From Terribacillus saccharophilus (GTDB taxonomy: Bacteria > Bacillota > Bacilli > Bacillales > Amphibacillaceae), in the NCBI RefSeq assembly GCF_002272075.1, contig NZ_NPBJ01000022.1, positions 149,638 to 213,637 on the forward strand: a stretch of DNA of 64,000 nt, read 5' to 3'. Below the pieces are notes generated by a model. It ran no database searches and had not been told where the DNA came from. It saw nothing but the letters and a program-made list of their open reading frames with translations. Made by a program: the position numbers and the translations under genes. Numbering within the stretch: the stretch's first letter is position 1; each line of letters starts with the position of its first letter. This document shows, piece by piece, positions 27,600-36,900 of the stretch.

Positions 27600-27647
27600 G
27601 CCTGTAATTTGTCAATTTGTCAGGCTTCTTTTAAGTAACCGTTATCA
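27600..27647 (-). promoter_or_regulatory. symporter control region: inverted and direct repeats, probable cre
   Basis: Just upstream of the symporter start are two abutting copies of AATTTGTC (27606-27613 and 27614-27621) enclosed by the inverted repeat GCCTG/CAGGC (27600-27625). At 27634-27647 the minus strand reads TGATAACGGTTACT, a cre site with two mismatches from TGWAANCGNTNWCA. A TTGACA lies inside the repeat on the minus strand, but its -10 partner would be weak. Confidence 0.45.
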
Positions 27648-27682
27648 TGCCTCGGGAAACCTCTTTTTAAGAAATTTTATTC

Positions 27683-28873
27683 TTATTCTGCCCTCACATA
27701 TACGAGTTCATATCGATTTTCCTCGTGGAGTGCAACCCATGCTAATTCAAGCTGCAGCAAATCCCCAAGCTGCTGCTTTGCTTTCTCTCCAGACATCCAT
27801 TGTTTTTCAAATCTAACTGCATCGGGTACGCGGTCTACTATACACTCTCTAATAAGGCCAGAATGTATTCCAACGTGTATACTGGCCTCTATTCCTTCTA
27901 CAGGGATACCTAATTTGGTGTAAGCAAAAAGAAAAATATATGTTGGTTCAAGCTCGTCCTCAATAGCAGCATCTGGGGCTAGCTGCTCTTCTGCATGCTT
28001 CCATTCTCCAAGTGGATGATCGGTTACAGCTGAAAGAAAATGTACTGCTTGCTGCTTAAGCTCCTCCTCTGTATATCTCCTGTCTTTATTCCATGGCGTA
28101 GCTCCTGAATAAAACAGTACTTCCGCATTCTTTCGGACCGCAACTTGATCAGGGATTTCATCAATAGGGTGATTATCTACAAGGGCGCTTTCTGCCCAAA
28201 GCTGCACACCATCTTCGTTATAATAGTTTACAAAATCTTCCGTCATCCCCATTAAGCTTGCCCAATCCTTATGGTCGGCTGCAGCCTCTATATCTTTGAG
28301 AACCGGTGGGAGTTCGGTGAATAATACTGTACCATCTGCATGCACGCCAATAACCTGATCTGAAAGCTTATATACTGTACTTCCACCTTCCACTGCAATC
28401 GCAACAGGTGTTTCGGAAAGCAGTTTTTGTTTTGCCTCCGCCGCATCTATCAACTCATCACTATCAATCAATGTATATGTATTTCGATATAGCTGCGCTG
28501 CCGTAACAAAACCCGAATCATGGACCTCTACAGCTAATCCTGCACCAGGTATTGGTAAATGATGAACTGCATCTTTTTCAGCCAGACGGATTAACGTGCT
28601 CTGGATCTGTACAGCATAATCCTCCTGAATTACTTCCGCTGCTTCCGGATAAAAAACTGCAGCAAACTGCTGTGCAATTACACGAGCATCCCTGCCTTCT
28701 TCATCTGGCAGCTTCATCTGCAAGTCAAACCCAATAAGATTTTCATCTTCATCTAGATCTACTATACCGCATGGCTCTCCTTCTGCTGTCAAAAGACGCA
28801 GCAAACTTCCTTCTGTTGCGACCTGCACTTCTGCAGGAAGAAATTGCTTAAGCTTCTGTATTAATTGTTTCAT
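27683..28873 (-). CDS. cytosolic protein of unknown function, possible YcdB/YcdC-type repeats
   Basis: A 396-residue acidic protein without signal peptide or membrane segment. It has repeated strand-helix-strand units (GLAVEVHDSGFVTAAQLY, then ASIHVGIHSGLIRECIVDRV) that recall PepSY/YcdB-YcdC repeats, but I cannot assign the family with assurance. AAAGGAG seven bases before the ATG at 28873 sets the start. No operon partner. Confidence 0.5.
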   Translation of the reverse strand: MKQLIQKLKQFLPAEVQVATEGSLLRLLTAEGEPCGIVDLDEDENLIGFDLQMKLPDEEGRDARVIAQQFAAVFYPEAAEVIQEDYAVQIQSTLIRLAEKDAVHHLPIPGAGLAVEVHDSGFVTAAQLYRNTYTLIDSDELIDAAEAKQKLLSETPVAIAVEGGSTVYKLSDQVIGVHADGTVLFTELPPVLKDIEAAADHKDWASLMGMTEDFVNYYNEDGVQLWAESALVDNHPIDEIPDQVAVRKNAEVLFYSGATPWNKDRRYTEEELKQQAVHFLSAVTDHPLGEWKHAEEQLAPDAAIEDELEPTYIFLFAYTKLGIPVEGIEASIHVGIHSGLIRECIVDRVPDAVRFEKQWMSGEKAKQQLGDLLQLELAWVALHEENRYELVYVRAE

Positions 28874-28920
28874 CCGTAAACTCCTTTTATCTTTCGCTCC
28901 CATTATTATGGCACAGAAAT

Positions 28921-28954
28921 AAAAAGACACACAACAGCAGCTGCTGTTGTGTGT
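28921..28954 (-). terminator. terminator of the CatE-like gene (28-bp perfect palindrome)
   Basis: ACACACAACAGCAG at 28927-28940 is followed directly by its exact reverse complement to 28954. On the minus strand a run of T follows, so it ends the CatE-like gene. Confidence 0.8.
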
Positions 28955-28960
28955 AGTTAT

Positions 28961-29815
28961 TTAATGCCCGTGTGCGGTTAATCTAACTTTTGACCCTACC
29001 GGATCTATAAGTGTATAACTGTTCATTTCCAGTTTTATCGGTAATCCGACTGACTCTGCTCTTTTAATCGCTGCTTGAAGATTCTCTTCATCCGGGAAGA
29101 CAATTGTGAACCATTCCATGCCTGCTTCATCTGGACTAACAGATGGTGCATTGGCACCGTGCCATGTATTAAGGCCAATATGGTGATGATAACTTCCCGT
29201 CGATACGAATAAAGCTCCTGGATAGCTAGAAACGACTGCCTGGAAGCCAAGTACATTGTTATAAAAAGCAGCAGCTTCACCTAGATGACGCATATATAAG
29301 TGAATATGACCCATAACAGTTCCATCCGGAAGGCCAGTCCATTCTTCTTCAGATGCTTCCTTTAATAAACTATCCCCATCAAGTGGATCTGTTGTCATCT
29401 GGATTTCTCCATCGATCCATTTCCAGCCTTTGTCTGGTTTGTCCGCATAAATCTCAATGCCATTACCATCGGGATCATTTAGATAAATAGCTTCACTAAC
29501 CCCATGATCTGATGCTCCAAATGGCACTCGATTCAGCACATAAAATTTCACAACATCAGCCAAATCAGCTCTGGTAGGAAGAAGCAAGGCAAAATGATAC
29601 AATCCTGCATGCCGATCCGGCATTCTTTGAAGGTTTTGACCTTCCTCCAGATAAAGCAGAATTTTGTTTCCAGTTCCAAGCGATACCTTTCCTTGTTCTT
29701 CCTCTATAATGTGTAAGCCGATCACTTTTGTATAATAGGCAACAGATTGCGCCAAATCTGCCACACGTAATTTTACTTGCCCAATGTATGTCTGTGGTGG
29801 TTGTTGGTAGTGCAT
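28961..29815 (-). CDS. catE: VOC-family ring-cleaving dioxygenase, CatE-like
   Basis: A 284-residue protein made of two vicinal-oxygen-chelate halves (~8-140 and ~168-280). It follows B. subtilis CatE (YfiE), a catechol 2,3-dioxygenase, through both halves: GLYHFALLLPTR, GVSEAIYLNDPDGNGIEIYADKP, MGHIHLYM and YHHHIGLNTWHG. Metal ligands are probably the His in GHIHL, a His of the YHHH cluster and a late Glu. It should open catechols or quinone-related aromatics. An inverted-repeat operator lies just upstream. Confidence 0.85.
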   Translation of the reverse strand: MHYQQPPQTYIGQVKLRVADLAQSVAYYTKVIGLHIIEEEQGKVSLGTGNKILLYLEEGQNLQRMPDRHAGLYHFALLLPTRADLADVVKFYVLNRVPFGASDHGVSEAIYLNDPDGNGIEIYADKPDKGWKWIDGEIQMTTDPLDGDSLLKEASEEEWTGLPDGTVMGHIHLYMRHLGEAAAFYNNVLGFQAVVSSYPGALFVSTGSYHHHIGLNTWHGANAPSVSPDEAGMEWFTIVFPDEENLQAAIKRAESVGLPIKLEMNSYTLIDPVGSKVRLTAHGH

Positions 29816-29831
29816 ACACGCTCCCCCTCTA

Positions 29832-29879
29832 TACTTACTTTATGTAAGTAAGTATATTTTAGATATCTATTTACGTCAA
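29832..29879 (-). promoter_or_regulatory. promoter and inverted-repeat operator of the CatE-like gene
   Basis: The minus strand has TTGACG (29874-29879), 17 bp, TATACT (29851-29856). Directly downstream is TACTTAC(N5)GTAAGTA at 29832-29850, a 7-bp inverted repeat covering the start of transcription. In B. subtilis catDE is repressed by the thiol-based MarR/DUF24 regulators CatR and YodB; this repeat could be the equivalent site. No regulator gene is adjacent. Confidence 0.65.
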
Positions 29880-29884
29880 GTAAC

Positions 29885-29918
29885 AAAAAAAAGAACACCA
29901 CGTTTACGTGGTGTTCTT
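29885..29918 (-). terminator. terminator of the nucleoside transporter gene
   Basis: AAGAACACCACGT pairs with ACGTGGTGTTCTT over 29891-29918 with a TT loop; on the minus strand eight T residues follow. Confidence 0.88.
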
Positions 29919-29923
29919 CTTAT

Positions 29924-31108
29924 TTATGGCATTAATAGACCAACAATCGTTGCAGATAGGAAGCTAACAAGTGTAGCACCATAAAGCAGTTTCAAACCGA
30001 ATTTCGCTACAACATTTCCTTGTTTTTCATTCAAACCTTTTACTGCTCCGGCAATAATACCGATAGAGGAGAAGTTCGCAAAGGAAACAAGGAATACAGA
30101 TACGATGGCGATAACGCGATCACTCAAAACAAACTCTCCGCCAGATAGAATCTGCATCGCTACGAATTCATTGGATACCATCTTCGTAGCCATGATGCTT
30201 CCTGCATCAACAGCTTCTGACCAAGGCACACCCATAAGGAATGCGAATGGAGAAAATACATAACCAAGCAAGTCTTGGAAGCTGATGCCGAAAATTCCTG
30301 AGAAGATACTGTTAATCATAGCAATCAGCGCAACGAAACCGATCAGCATTGCAGCAACAACAATAGCTACTTTGAAACCGTCCATGATATATTCCCCGAG
30401 CATTTCGAAGAAGGATTGCTTCTCGCCTTTTTCTTCCTCAATCATATCTTCCTTAGGATCCACTTCATAAGGATTGATGATAGAGGCGATGATGAATCCG
30501 CCAAACAGATTCAATACTAGCGCTGTTACGACATAACGCGGATCTAGCATTGTCATATACGATCCAACAATAGACATAGAAACAGTGGACATTGCAGATG
30601 CACAAAGCGTATACAGACGATGACGCGGCAGCAAGCCAAGCTGTTTTTTCAAAGAAATGAATACTTCTGACTGACCTAGAATCGCTGATGCAACAGCATT
30701 ATAGGATTCCAGTTTTCCCAGTCCATTTACTTTGCTAAGCGCAAGACCGATATATCTGATGATGAAAGGAAGAATCCGCCAATATTGAAGGATACCGATC
30801 AATGCCGAGATGAATACGATCGGCAGCAACACATTCATAAAGAATGCGGATTCTTCTACATTCACTAATCCACCGAAGACGAAGTTAATTCCTTCAGCTG
30901 CGTAGCCAAGCAATAGATTGAACCCATCTGAAATACCTTTGACCAAGTAGTTACCTACTTCTGTATTCAATAGAATGAATCCAAGTACAAGCTGTAGGAT
31001 GATCATGATAATGATCGGGCGAATCTTAATCATTTTTTTATTCGAACTAGCAATCCAAGCTAATCCTAGAAACACGAATAAACCGATGATGCCGATAATA
31101 TAACTCAT
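29924..31108 (-). CDS. concentrative nucleoside transporter (CNT/NupC family)
   Basis: A 394-residue membrane protein with about ten segments. Conserved CNT elements are present: [10 protein letters not shown] (nucleoside and sodium/proton binding), [15 protein letters not shown], and the C-terminal [10 protein letters not shown] with [12 protein letters not shown]. It imports nucleosides with H+ or Na+. Related to B. subtilis NupG/YutK/NupC; which one cannot be said. AAAGGGG precedes the ATG. The leader shows no purine riboswitch. Confidence 0.87.
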   Translation of the reverse strand: MSYIIGIIGLFVFLGLAWIASSNKKMIKIRPIIIMIILQLVLGFILLNTEVGNYLVKGISDGFNLLLGYAAEGINFVFGGLVNVEESAFFMNVLLPIVFISALIGILQYWRILPFIIRYIGLALSKVNGLGKLESYNAVASAILGQSEVFISLKKQLGLLPRHRLYTLCASAMSTVSMSIVGSYMTMLDPRYVVTALVLNLFGGFIIASIINPYEVDPKEDMIEEEKGEKQSFFEMLGEYIMDGFKVAIVVAAMLIGFVALIAMINSIFSGIFGISFQDLLGYVFSPFAFLMGVPWSEAVDAGSIMATKMVSNEFVAMQILSGGEFVLSDRVIAIVSVFLVSFANFSSIGIIAGAVKGLNEKQGNVVAKFGLKLLYGATLVSFLSATIVGLLMP

Positions 31109-31269
31109 GTTGTTCCCCTTTCGCGTATATAGCCAAAACTGCGACGATGTTAATCATCAAAGTAAAACATATTTTTCACAACGAGTCCTATTATGCCATA
31201 TTAATTACACATTACGTAGAACTAAATTAAAAGTAATTCTATTAACAATATTCTAACTACTCCCTTATG

Positions 31270-31305
31270 TGTACAGCCTTGTCTTATGAAAGACAAGGCT
31301 GTACA
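31270..31305. other. 16-bp stem-loop next to the antiporter stop codon
   Basis: TGTACAGCCTTGTCTT (31270-31285) pairs perfectly with 31290-31305 around an ATGA loop. No T run follows on either strand, so it is more likely a 3' stabilising structure than a standard terminator. Confidence 0.55.
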
Positions 31306-33381
31306 TTAATGGGTTGTATCTACGCTTAAAACGACCATTTCATCATAAGTAACAGCTTCTCTTAGTTTAGCTGCTGTCGCCACAGATATACGTTCTTCTT
31401 GTATATAGTCATGAATCGCATCTCTTTCCATTCGGATTGCACGCATCCGGAACTTATGAAGCTGCTCTTGAAATGCTTCATCGCTTTCGAAGGAACGATA
31501 GCGTCCGGCTAGTTTCTTATTGTATAACTGTGTCACAATCAAGGATTCATGACGATTTGAAGAATTAGTCTGCTCCCTTATCGCATCAATAGCTGCTTGA
31601 GCACCGGCAGCTCGCAACTGTTTCAGCTCATTGCCAACCCCCGGATTTTTGCTTAGGATCTGTTCTGCATGCAGCTTCCAGTTTTCTTTCCATTGCTTAC
31701 GGAATTTGTGTCGGATCCTCGCAATCTGGAATGCTCGTTTAAACCTGCTGAAGGTAGTATTGACGAGGTATTGCTCTGGCTGGGTGCTAAGTACCTGGTA
31801 TAATTGATAAGCTTCCTCAGAAACGACATTTCCTGCTCCTATATCTTCAATACGTCTATATTCTGCTTCTCTGCCGACTTTAATCAAGGATTCAATTGTC
31901 TGCTTGTTCGGATCCTGCAATATACCTTTTTCCAGGTCGACAAGCTGCTCCTCCAAGTCGCGCACTACCACGTTTACAGCCAGCTGTGTTTCTCGGACAG
32001 CGTCTGCCTGGAGCTGATTAATCGTCTGCTTAAGGATAAGGCGATACACCTCTTTGAAGGGAAGCAGCCCATCATCTCTTTTTTCCGGCTTCCGAATCAT
32101 GATCGGCAAACCAACAGCGGCAAAAATCAGGCTGAGCAGTATTACTCCTGTTGCGACAAATAATACAGTATTTCGCATTGGGAACAGTGAGCCATTATCT
32201 AAATAAAAAGGAATGGATAAAGCAGTTGCCAGTGTAATTGTTCCATGAATTCCGCTCGTAGCCATAATGAGGGCATAATAAGCGCGCCCGACGGTTTCTG
32301 TATCCTCTGCAATTGCTTTGTTCGGATAATTCCTGGACATAAAACGCTCCATCCGGCTTTTGGGAAGTGTTGTAAAAGGTTTGTACAAGCTGTACACCCA
32401 TAGGAAACGGATAACGAACAAAGCGATAAAGACGATGATAATAACTCCAAACAACCTGCCCATACCGATTTCATCCGTATCCTGAATTCCCTGATACACT
32501 TCAGGTAATAGGAACCCTAATAGGACGAAAACAAGCCCATTCAATACATACTCTACAATTGTCCACGTATTATTGGATAGGATTTGCAGCTTGGTTGTCG
32601 TCTGCTGCAGACGATCTCGTTCAATACCATGAATGATACTAGCGGCTACCACAGCCAGAATCCCGGAAACATGCACCTCTTCTGCCAGTACATATAGGAA
32701 GAATGGCGTCATCACCTGCAGGACAATGAGCATGGAATCATCCTGGAAGCCATGTTTCATCAGCTGCAGCCGGATGGTGACAATCACATATCCAGCTACT
32801 ACACCGATGACCAAGCCACCGATTGAGACGAACAAAAATTCAACTGATGCTCCCCCGAACGAAAAGACACCAGTCAGCGCAGCAGCAAGCGCCACTTTGA
32901 AAGATACGATACCAGCTGCATCATTTAGCAAGGATTCGCCTTCTAATATAGGCATTACATTTGATGGTAGCTTCAATCCACGCGTAATGGACTTTACTGC
33001 CACATTATCCGTCGGCGATATCGTAGCAGCCAATGCGAATGCAACGGCCAGAGGCATCGATGGAATAAGCCAGTGGATCAAATAGCCGCCTAGTCCGACT
33101 GTAAGAAATACAAGTCCAAAAGCTAACAGTATAATTGGCGTTCTCAGCTGCCATAACTCTTTTCGAGATGCTTTTTGCCCCTCACTGAATAGGAGCGGAG
33201 CAATGACACAGATCATGAATAATTCAGGCTCGAATTCAAGTGATAAATGTAGGGGAAGTATAGATGCGGCCAAACCAAGGATAATCTGGATTAGCGCAAG
33301 CGGCAGAGGCAGTATTTTACTGACTGCAGTCGAAAGGAGAACCGCTAATAATAATACGAACAATGCTGTAAAGAAACTCAT
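31306..33381 (-). CDS. Na+/H+ antiporter, CPA1 family (NhaK/NhaP-like)
   Basis: A 691-residue protein: a 12-13-segment CPA1 antiporter domain (1-~420) and a long hydrophilic C-terminal tail (~430-691). The transport core has SPTDNVAVKS and EGESLLNDAAGIVSF, with the Asp residues needed for cation exchange. It would extrude Na+ (or K+/Li+) for protons, in keeping with a halotolerant Bacillaceae. ATG at 33381 is the most likely start; a TTG eight codons upstream overlaps the AAAGTAGGT ribosome site. Confidence 0.87.
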   Translation of the reverse strand: MSFFTALFVLLLAVLLSTAVSKILPLPLALIQIILGLAASILPLHLSLEFEPELFMICVIAPLLFSEGQKASRKELWQLRTPIILLAFGLVFLTVGLGGYLIHWLIPSMPLAVAFALAATISPTDNVAVKSITRGLKLPSNVMPILEGESLLNDAAGIVSFKVALAAALTGVFSFGGASVEFLFVSIGGLVIGVVAGYVIVTIRLQLMKHGFQDDSMLIVLQVMTPFFLYVLAEEVHVSGILAVVAASIIHGIERDRLQQTTTKLQILSNNTWTIVEYVLNGLVFVLLGFLLPEVYQGIQDTDEIGMGRLFGVIIIVFIALFVIRFLWVYSLYKPFTTLPKSRMERFMSRNYPNKAIAEDTETVGRAYYALIMATSGIHGTITLATALSIPFYLDNGSLFPMRNTVLFVATGVILLSLIFAAVGLPIMIRKPEKRDDGLLPFKEVYRLILKQTINQLQADAVRETQLAVNVVVRDLEEQLVDLEKGILQDPNKQTIESLIKVGREAEYRRIEDIGAGNVVSEEAYQLYQVLSTQPEQYLVNTTFSRFKRAFQIARIRHKFRKQWKENWKLHAEQILSKNPGVGNELKQLRAAGAQAAIDAIREQTNSSNRHESLIVTQLYNKKLAGRYRSFESDEAFQEQLHKFRMRAIRMERDAIHDYIQEERISVATAAKLREAVTYDEMVVLSVDTTH

Positions 33382-33451
33382 GCTGTGTGCCAAACCTACT
33401 TTCAAATAATATTAGCTAGTTTACGTTAATTCATCTTTTTCACTCAGTCAG

Positions 33452-33482
33452 AAAAGACCGCTACCTGAAGGGAGCGATCTTT
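33452..33482 (-). terminator. terminator of the HAD-mutarotase operon
   Basis: AAAGATCGCT pairs with AGCGGTCTTTT on the minus strand (one G-T pair), closing a loop of about 10 nt with a T-rich end. Confidence 0.75.
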
Positions 33483-33485
33483 AAA

Positions 33486-34364
33486 TTAGAAGAAAGTCAT
33501 TCGATAAGAACTGTTGAACTCTGCGTCCGGAGCAAGCTTTTGTATGCCTGCCTTTTGTGATAAAACTCCTGTTGAATCCGTTGTATCTGCAATTCCGAAC
33601 CACGGCTCGATACATACGAAAGGCGCCATCGTACCTGTTGCCGTATCATATTTGGACCAAATTCCCACATAGGGAAAGCCTGACAGTGAGACAGCCACAC
33701 CATTTCCTTCACTGGATTGGAGACGTACTTCTTCGATATGATCGTAAACAAGAGCATCATTCTCGAAAAGTGCTGCCTGAATCGACATGGCCGGCAATAC
33801 AGCCGGCTGTTCTTTCTCTTGGATTAATCCATCAATCAACTCATAAGTTGTCACTTGTTTGTCTTGTACTGGCTTCAAGTGGAGCTTATAATCAGCGGCA
33901 TGTTCACCTGATTGAAGCGGGATACGAAAAGCTGGATGAGCACCTATAGAAAAGTACATCGCATCTTCCTTTTCCAAACTGTTCACTTTCCAGTCAACAT
34001 GCAGCTGATCCGCTTCCAGCCGGTAACGAATTTCCACTCGAAATTCGTAAGGATACACATCTTGGTATTCCCCGTTGGATTCTTTTGCAAATGTAACGGA
34101 ATCGCCTTGTGCGTCTGACACTTGAAAAGCAGCATCCCGCAGGAAACCATGCTGGGGAAGCTCGTATGTGTTACCCTCCGCTGTATACCGCCCATCCTTC
34201 AACCGCCCGACAATCGGGAACAAAACAGGAGATACGCGCCCCCAATAGGCAGCATCGCCGCTCCACATATAGGAAAGCTGCGTATCTTTATGCAGCACAT
34301 TTCTCACTTCTGCTCCTAATTCTGCTATTTCGACACTAAGAGATTCATTTTCGATTCGAATCAT
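33486..34364 (-). CDS. aldose 1-epimerase-family protein (LacX-like)
   Basis: A 292-residue galactose-mutarotase fold protein. RVSPVLFPIVGRLKDG, LPQHGFLRDAAF, FSIGAHPAF and CIEPWFGIAD mark the LacX-like branch of aldose 1-epimerases, with His in QHGF and HPAF as catalytic candidates. It would interconvert alpha and beta anomers of a hexose or hexose phosphate. The start overlaps the stop of the HAD gene by 4 bp (ATGA), so the two are coupled. Confidence 0.85.
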   Translation of the reverse strand: MIRIENESLSVEIAELGAEVRNVLHKDTQLSYMWSGDAAYWGRVSPVLFPIVGRLKDGRYTAEGNTYELPQHGFLRDAAFQVSDAQGDSVTFAKESNGEYQDVYPYEFRVEIRYRLEADQLHVDWKVNSLEKEDAMYFSIGAHPAFRIPLQSGEHAADYKLHLKPVQDKQVTTYELIDGLIQEKEQPAVLPAMSIQAALFENDALVYDHIEEVRLQSSEGNGVAVSLSGFPYVGIWSKYDTATGTMAPFVCIEPWFGIADTTDSTGVLSQKAGIQKLAPDAEFNSSYRMTFF

Positions 34365-35182
34365 GCTTGTCCCACCTGTAAAATTTTCTTTCGGATTGCT
34401 TCTGCAACACCATGAGCATTATTGGAGGTTGTTATAAAATCAGCAGCTTCTTTTATAGCTGGAATGGCATTGTCCATCGCCACTCCGCAGCCGGCGTACT
34501 GGATCATGGATAAATCATTTCCATTATCTCCAATTGCCATTACCTCTTCCCGCTTGATTCCAAGCTGCTCGGCCAGCTGTTTCACTGCGTTGCCTTTGCT
34601 AGCTTCCGGATGGAGTATTTCATAGAAGTATGGAGCGCTTTGCACCATCGTGAAACGAGCCTTCCATTCATCAGGCACATTAGCTATTGTCTCGCTCAAC
34701 CGCTCCGGCTCATCTATGAACATCACTTTCGGAACAAGCACATTCCGGGGAATTTCATCGACAGTTCGATAATGCAGCGGCATCTTCGTCATAAAGGACT
34801 CTAGGACTGTATAATTGCTGATATTTCGGTTCGATGTATATAAGAATTTAGAGTCAAAGTAATGCATTGGCGTATCAAGTTTCAAACTAAGCTGATGTAA
34901 GTCGATGAAGTCATCGTAAGATAAGGATAATTGCGATACTACTTCATTTGTATGCGCATTTTGCACAAGAGCTCCGTTGAAGGCAATAACAAAATCTCCG
35001 TCCTCGTTCAGAATTAATTCTTCTAAATAACGGTAAACTCCGTGAATTGGTCTGCCTGTACACAGAACAATTTTAACCCCGAGCTTTTTCGCTTCCTGGA
35101 GTGTCTCATGCACTTCCATTGTCACTTCATGCTGATCATTCAATAACGTTCCATCCATATCTATTGCTACAAGCTTATACAT
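34361..35182 (-). CDS. Cof-type HAD phosphatase
   Basis: A 273-residue HAD hydrolase of subclass IIB. Motif I is DMDGTLL (Asp8, Asp10), motif II is in VLCTGRP, and motifs III/IV are Lys in SKGNAVKQL and GDNGNDLSM. Cof/YidA-type proteins dephosphorylate sugar phosphates and similar small metabolites. It is coupled to the LacX-like epimerase, which supports a sugar-phosphate housekeeping role. GGGGG precedes the ATG. Confidence 0.87.
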   Translation of the reverse strand: MYKLVAIDMDGTLLNDQHEVTMEVHETLQEAKKLGVKIVLCTGRPIHGVYRYLEELILNEDGDFVIAFNGALVQNAHTNEVVSQLSLSYDDFIDLHQLSLKLDTPMHYFDSKFLYTSNRNISNYTVLESFMTKMPLHYRTVDEIPRNVLVPKVMFIDEPERLSETIANVPDEWKARFTMVQSAPYFYEILHPEASKGNAVKQLAEQLGIKREEVMAIGDNGNDLSMIQYAGCGVAMDNAIPAIKEAADFITTSNNAHGVAEAIRKKILQVGQA

Positions 35183-35248
35183 ACTTCATCCCCCTTTGTT
35201 TGCTATGTATCTCTTTACTAGTATATCGAAAGTGGACGTGCTTCGGTG

Positions 35249-35980
35249 CTATAAACCTTTATAGTATGTTGCAATTTCCCTGATAACTTTACAGCCATTC
35301 TTTTCGAATACGCGCTGCATCGGCAAATTATCTGCATGGGTACTGCCTTCATATACGACAGCACCCATCTCTTTTAGCATCATAAGGCTGGCCGTATGGA
35401 CGATTTTTCCTAAACCCTTCCCGAGAGCTGCAGGCACGGTGCCGATATAATAAATACGACCTTCTTTATCTCTCCCCGGCTCCAGATGCGGTATCGTCAT
35501 GGCGATTGGAATATTGTCCTGAAAGATGATTCGACAGCTAGTTTGCCATTTCTCGCCAAGAAGGGCCTTCACATCATCCAGCTGATTCTCTATAGAACGT
35601 GCAGAGGCACGATTAGCGGATTGTTCCATACAGGACTTCCAAATCTCCAGAAATCTTTTTTCATCCGTTTCACCCATTCCGATAGCTTCCCAATGATAAT
35701 TAGAAGAAAGCGGCTGTTTCTCTGCCAGCTGTTTACGATACAGGTGCTTCCTTGCAAATAAATCATATCTATAATCGGACAAAAGCGAATGAAGGGTGTC
35801 ATAATTTTTATCTTCTGTACATACAGTTACTCGAGTATGGATAGAGGAATTTTTACCCATGACACTTTCCGCATGTTCAAGCAGCTTGCGCAATTCGTCT
35901 ACGGAAGCTGCTTCTATTTGCTCGATATCGACTTGGTTCGAAAAATGCGCTAGCTGAAAATGAGCTGTGGTCTCTACCAT
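35249..35980 (-). CDS. GNAT-family N-acetyltransferase
   Basis: A 243-residue protein whose C-terminal half (~95-243) is a GNAT domain; the acetyl-CoA loop is in YYIGTVPAALGKGLGKIVHTASL and the last strand is ENGCKVIREIATY (preceded by Lys). The N-terminal ~90 residues are less typical. Substrate unknown. It overlaps the end of msrA by 7 bp and is translated from within it. Confidence 0.78.
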   Translation of the reverse strand: MVETTAHFQLAHFSNQVDIEQIEAASVDELRKLLEHAESVMGKNSSIHTRVTVCTEDKNYDTLHSLLSDYRYDLFARKHLYRKQLAEKQPLSSNYHWEAIGMGETDEKRFLEIWKSCMEQSANRASARSIENQLDDVKALLGEKWQTSCRIIFQDNIPIAMTIPHLEPGRDKEGRIYYIGTVPAALGKGLGKIVHTASLMMLKEMGAVVYEGSTHADNLPMQRVFEKNGCKVIREIATYYKGL

Positions 35981-36642
35981 CTCAACCCATCCAGCATTTC
36001 CTGAATTCTGATTGCTTCATCTTCAGAGATATTCCATTGCGCTATTTCTTCCTTGATGGATGCTAATGTGCCATATTCTCTGACAAATCCATTTAAACGC
36101 GATGTGATTGTGGATGTATGAAATGCTGCTTCACTTGGAAAATGAGTCATCAGCTGCTCCGTCGCCTTTTTAAAGCGTTTCAAGTAGTACTTCTGATGAT
36201 GCGGTTCTGCTTCAGTAAAATCGTGCAAGGGAGCTATTTCTGTATAAACCGTATTCTTTCGTTCAACTTCCAGCTGCTGTTTTACAGCTTCCATTATTGT
36301 TTTCTGTTCTGCATTCTGATACAGCAGAAGGCTGATATACTGTCTTTCTTTATACGCTGGCCGGTTCGGATTATGATCATTCCAAAATTTGCGTAGCAGC
36401 TGTTCAAGTGAAATTGCATCCGGATCGTAGGTAACCTCAACCGTTTCGGTGTGATCTCCCATCTGCCGATATGTAGGATCCGATTTCGTTCCGCCTGCAA
36501 ATCCGACTCTTGTGCGGAGGACACCTGGCAACTGCCCGAAATTTGCCTCTGGACTCCAGAAGCATCCCATGCCAAATACAAGTGTATCTATTCGTCTTTC
36601 TTCTAACATGTACTGTTCAATAGCTGCTATGTTTATGTCCAT
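35974..36642 (-). CDS. msrA: peptide methionine sulfoxide reductase MsrA
   Basis: A 222-residue MsrA reducing methionine-S-sulfoxide in proteins. GMGCFWSPEANFG carries the catalytic Cys; VGFAGG, GDHTETVEVTYDP and DHNPNRPAYKERQYIS match the family. The C-terminus is about 40 residues longer than usual, extending past HHQKYYLKR as a helical tail. There is no MsrB domain or gene nearby. First gene of a two-gene unit with the GNAT gene. Confidence 0.88.
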   Translation of the reverse strand: MDINIAAIEQYMLEERRIDTLVFGMGCFWSPEANFGQLPGVLRTRVGFAGGTKSDPTYRQMGDHTETVEVTYDPDAISLEQLLRKFWNDHNPNRPAYKERQYISLLLYQNAEQKTIMEAVKQQLEVERKNTVYTEIAPLHDFTEAEPHHQKYYLKRFKKATEQLMTHFPSEAAFHTSTITSRLNGFVREYGTLASIKEEIAQWNISEDEAIRIQEMLDGLRW

Positions 36643-36900
36643 TTACCTATCCGCTCCTTCTATAATAGAGAATAAGAACTGTAAATAAATCCCACACAGT
36701 TCGTCATGAGTTGACCTTCTCATGCGAATATTCCCTTTATTTGACTAACGAATCATCATTCCAACAAGGTTTTACTATGCTATCATGTGACTTATGAACC
36801 AGGTTAGAAGCAATAGCAATACTAATTTTTAAAGAATGCGACAACACGTGTTAACTTCCTGTAAGACTGCTCGTTATAGAAAAAGGAGGAAGAAAGTAAG

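Noticed and set aside
31109..31269. Purine riboswitch before the nucleoside transporter
   Set aside because: None of the conserved loop sequences is present on the minus strand.
31270..31305. Strong hairpin as a terminator of the antiporter gene
   Set aside because: No T run follows on either strand; kept only as a stem-loop.
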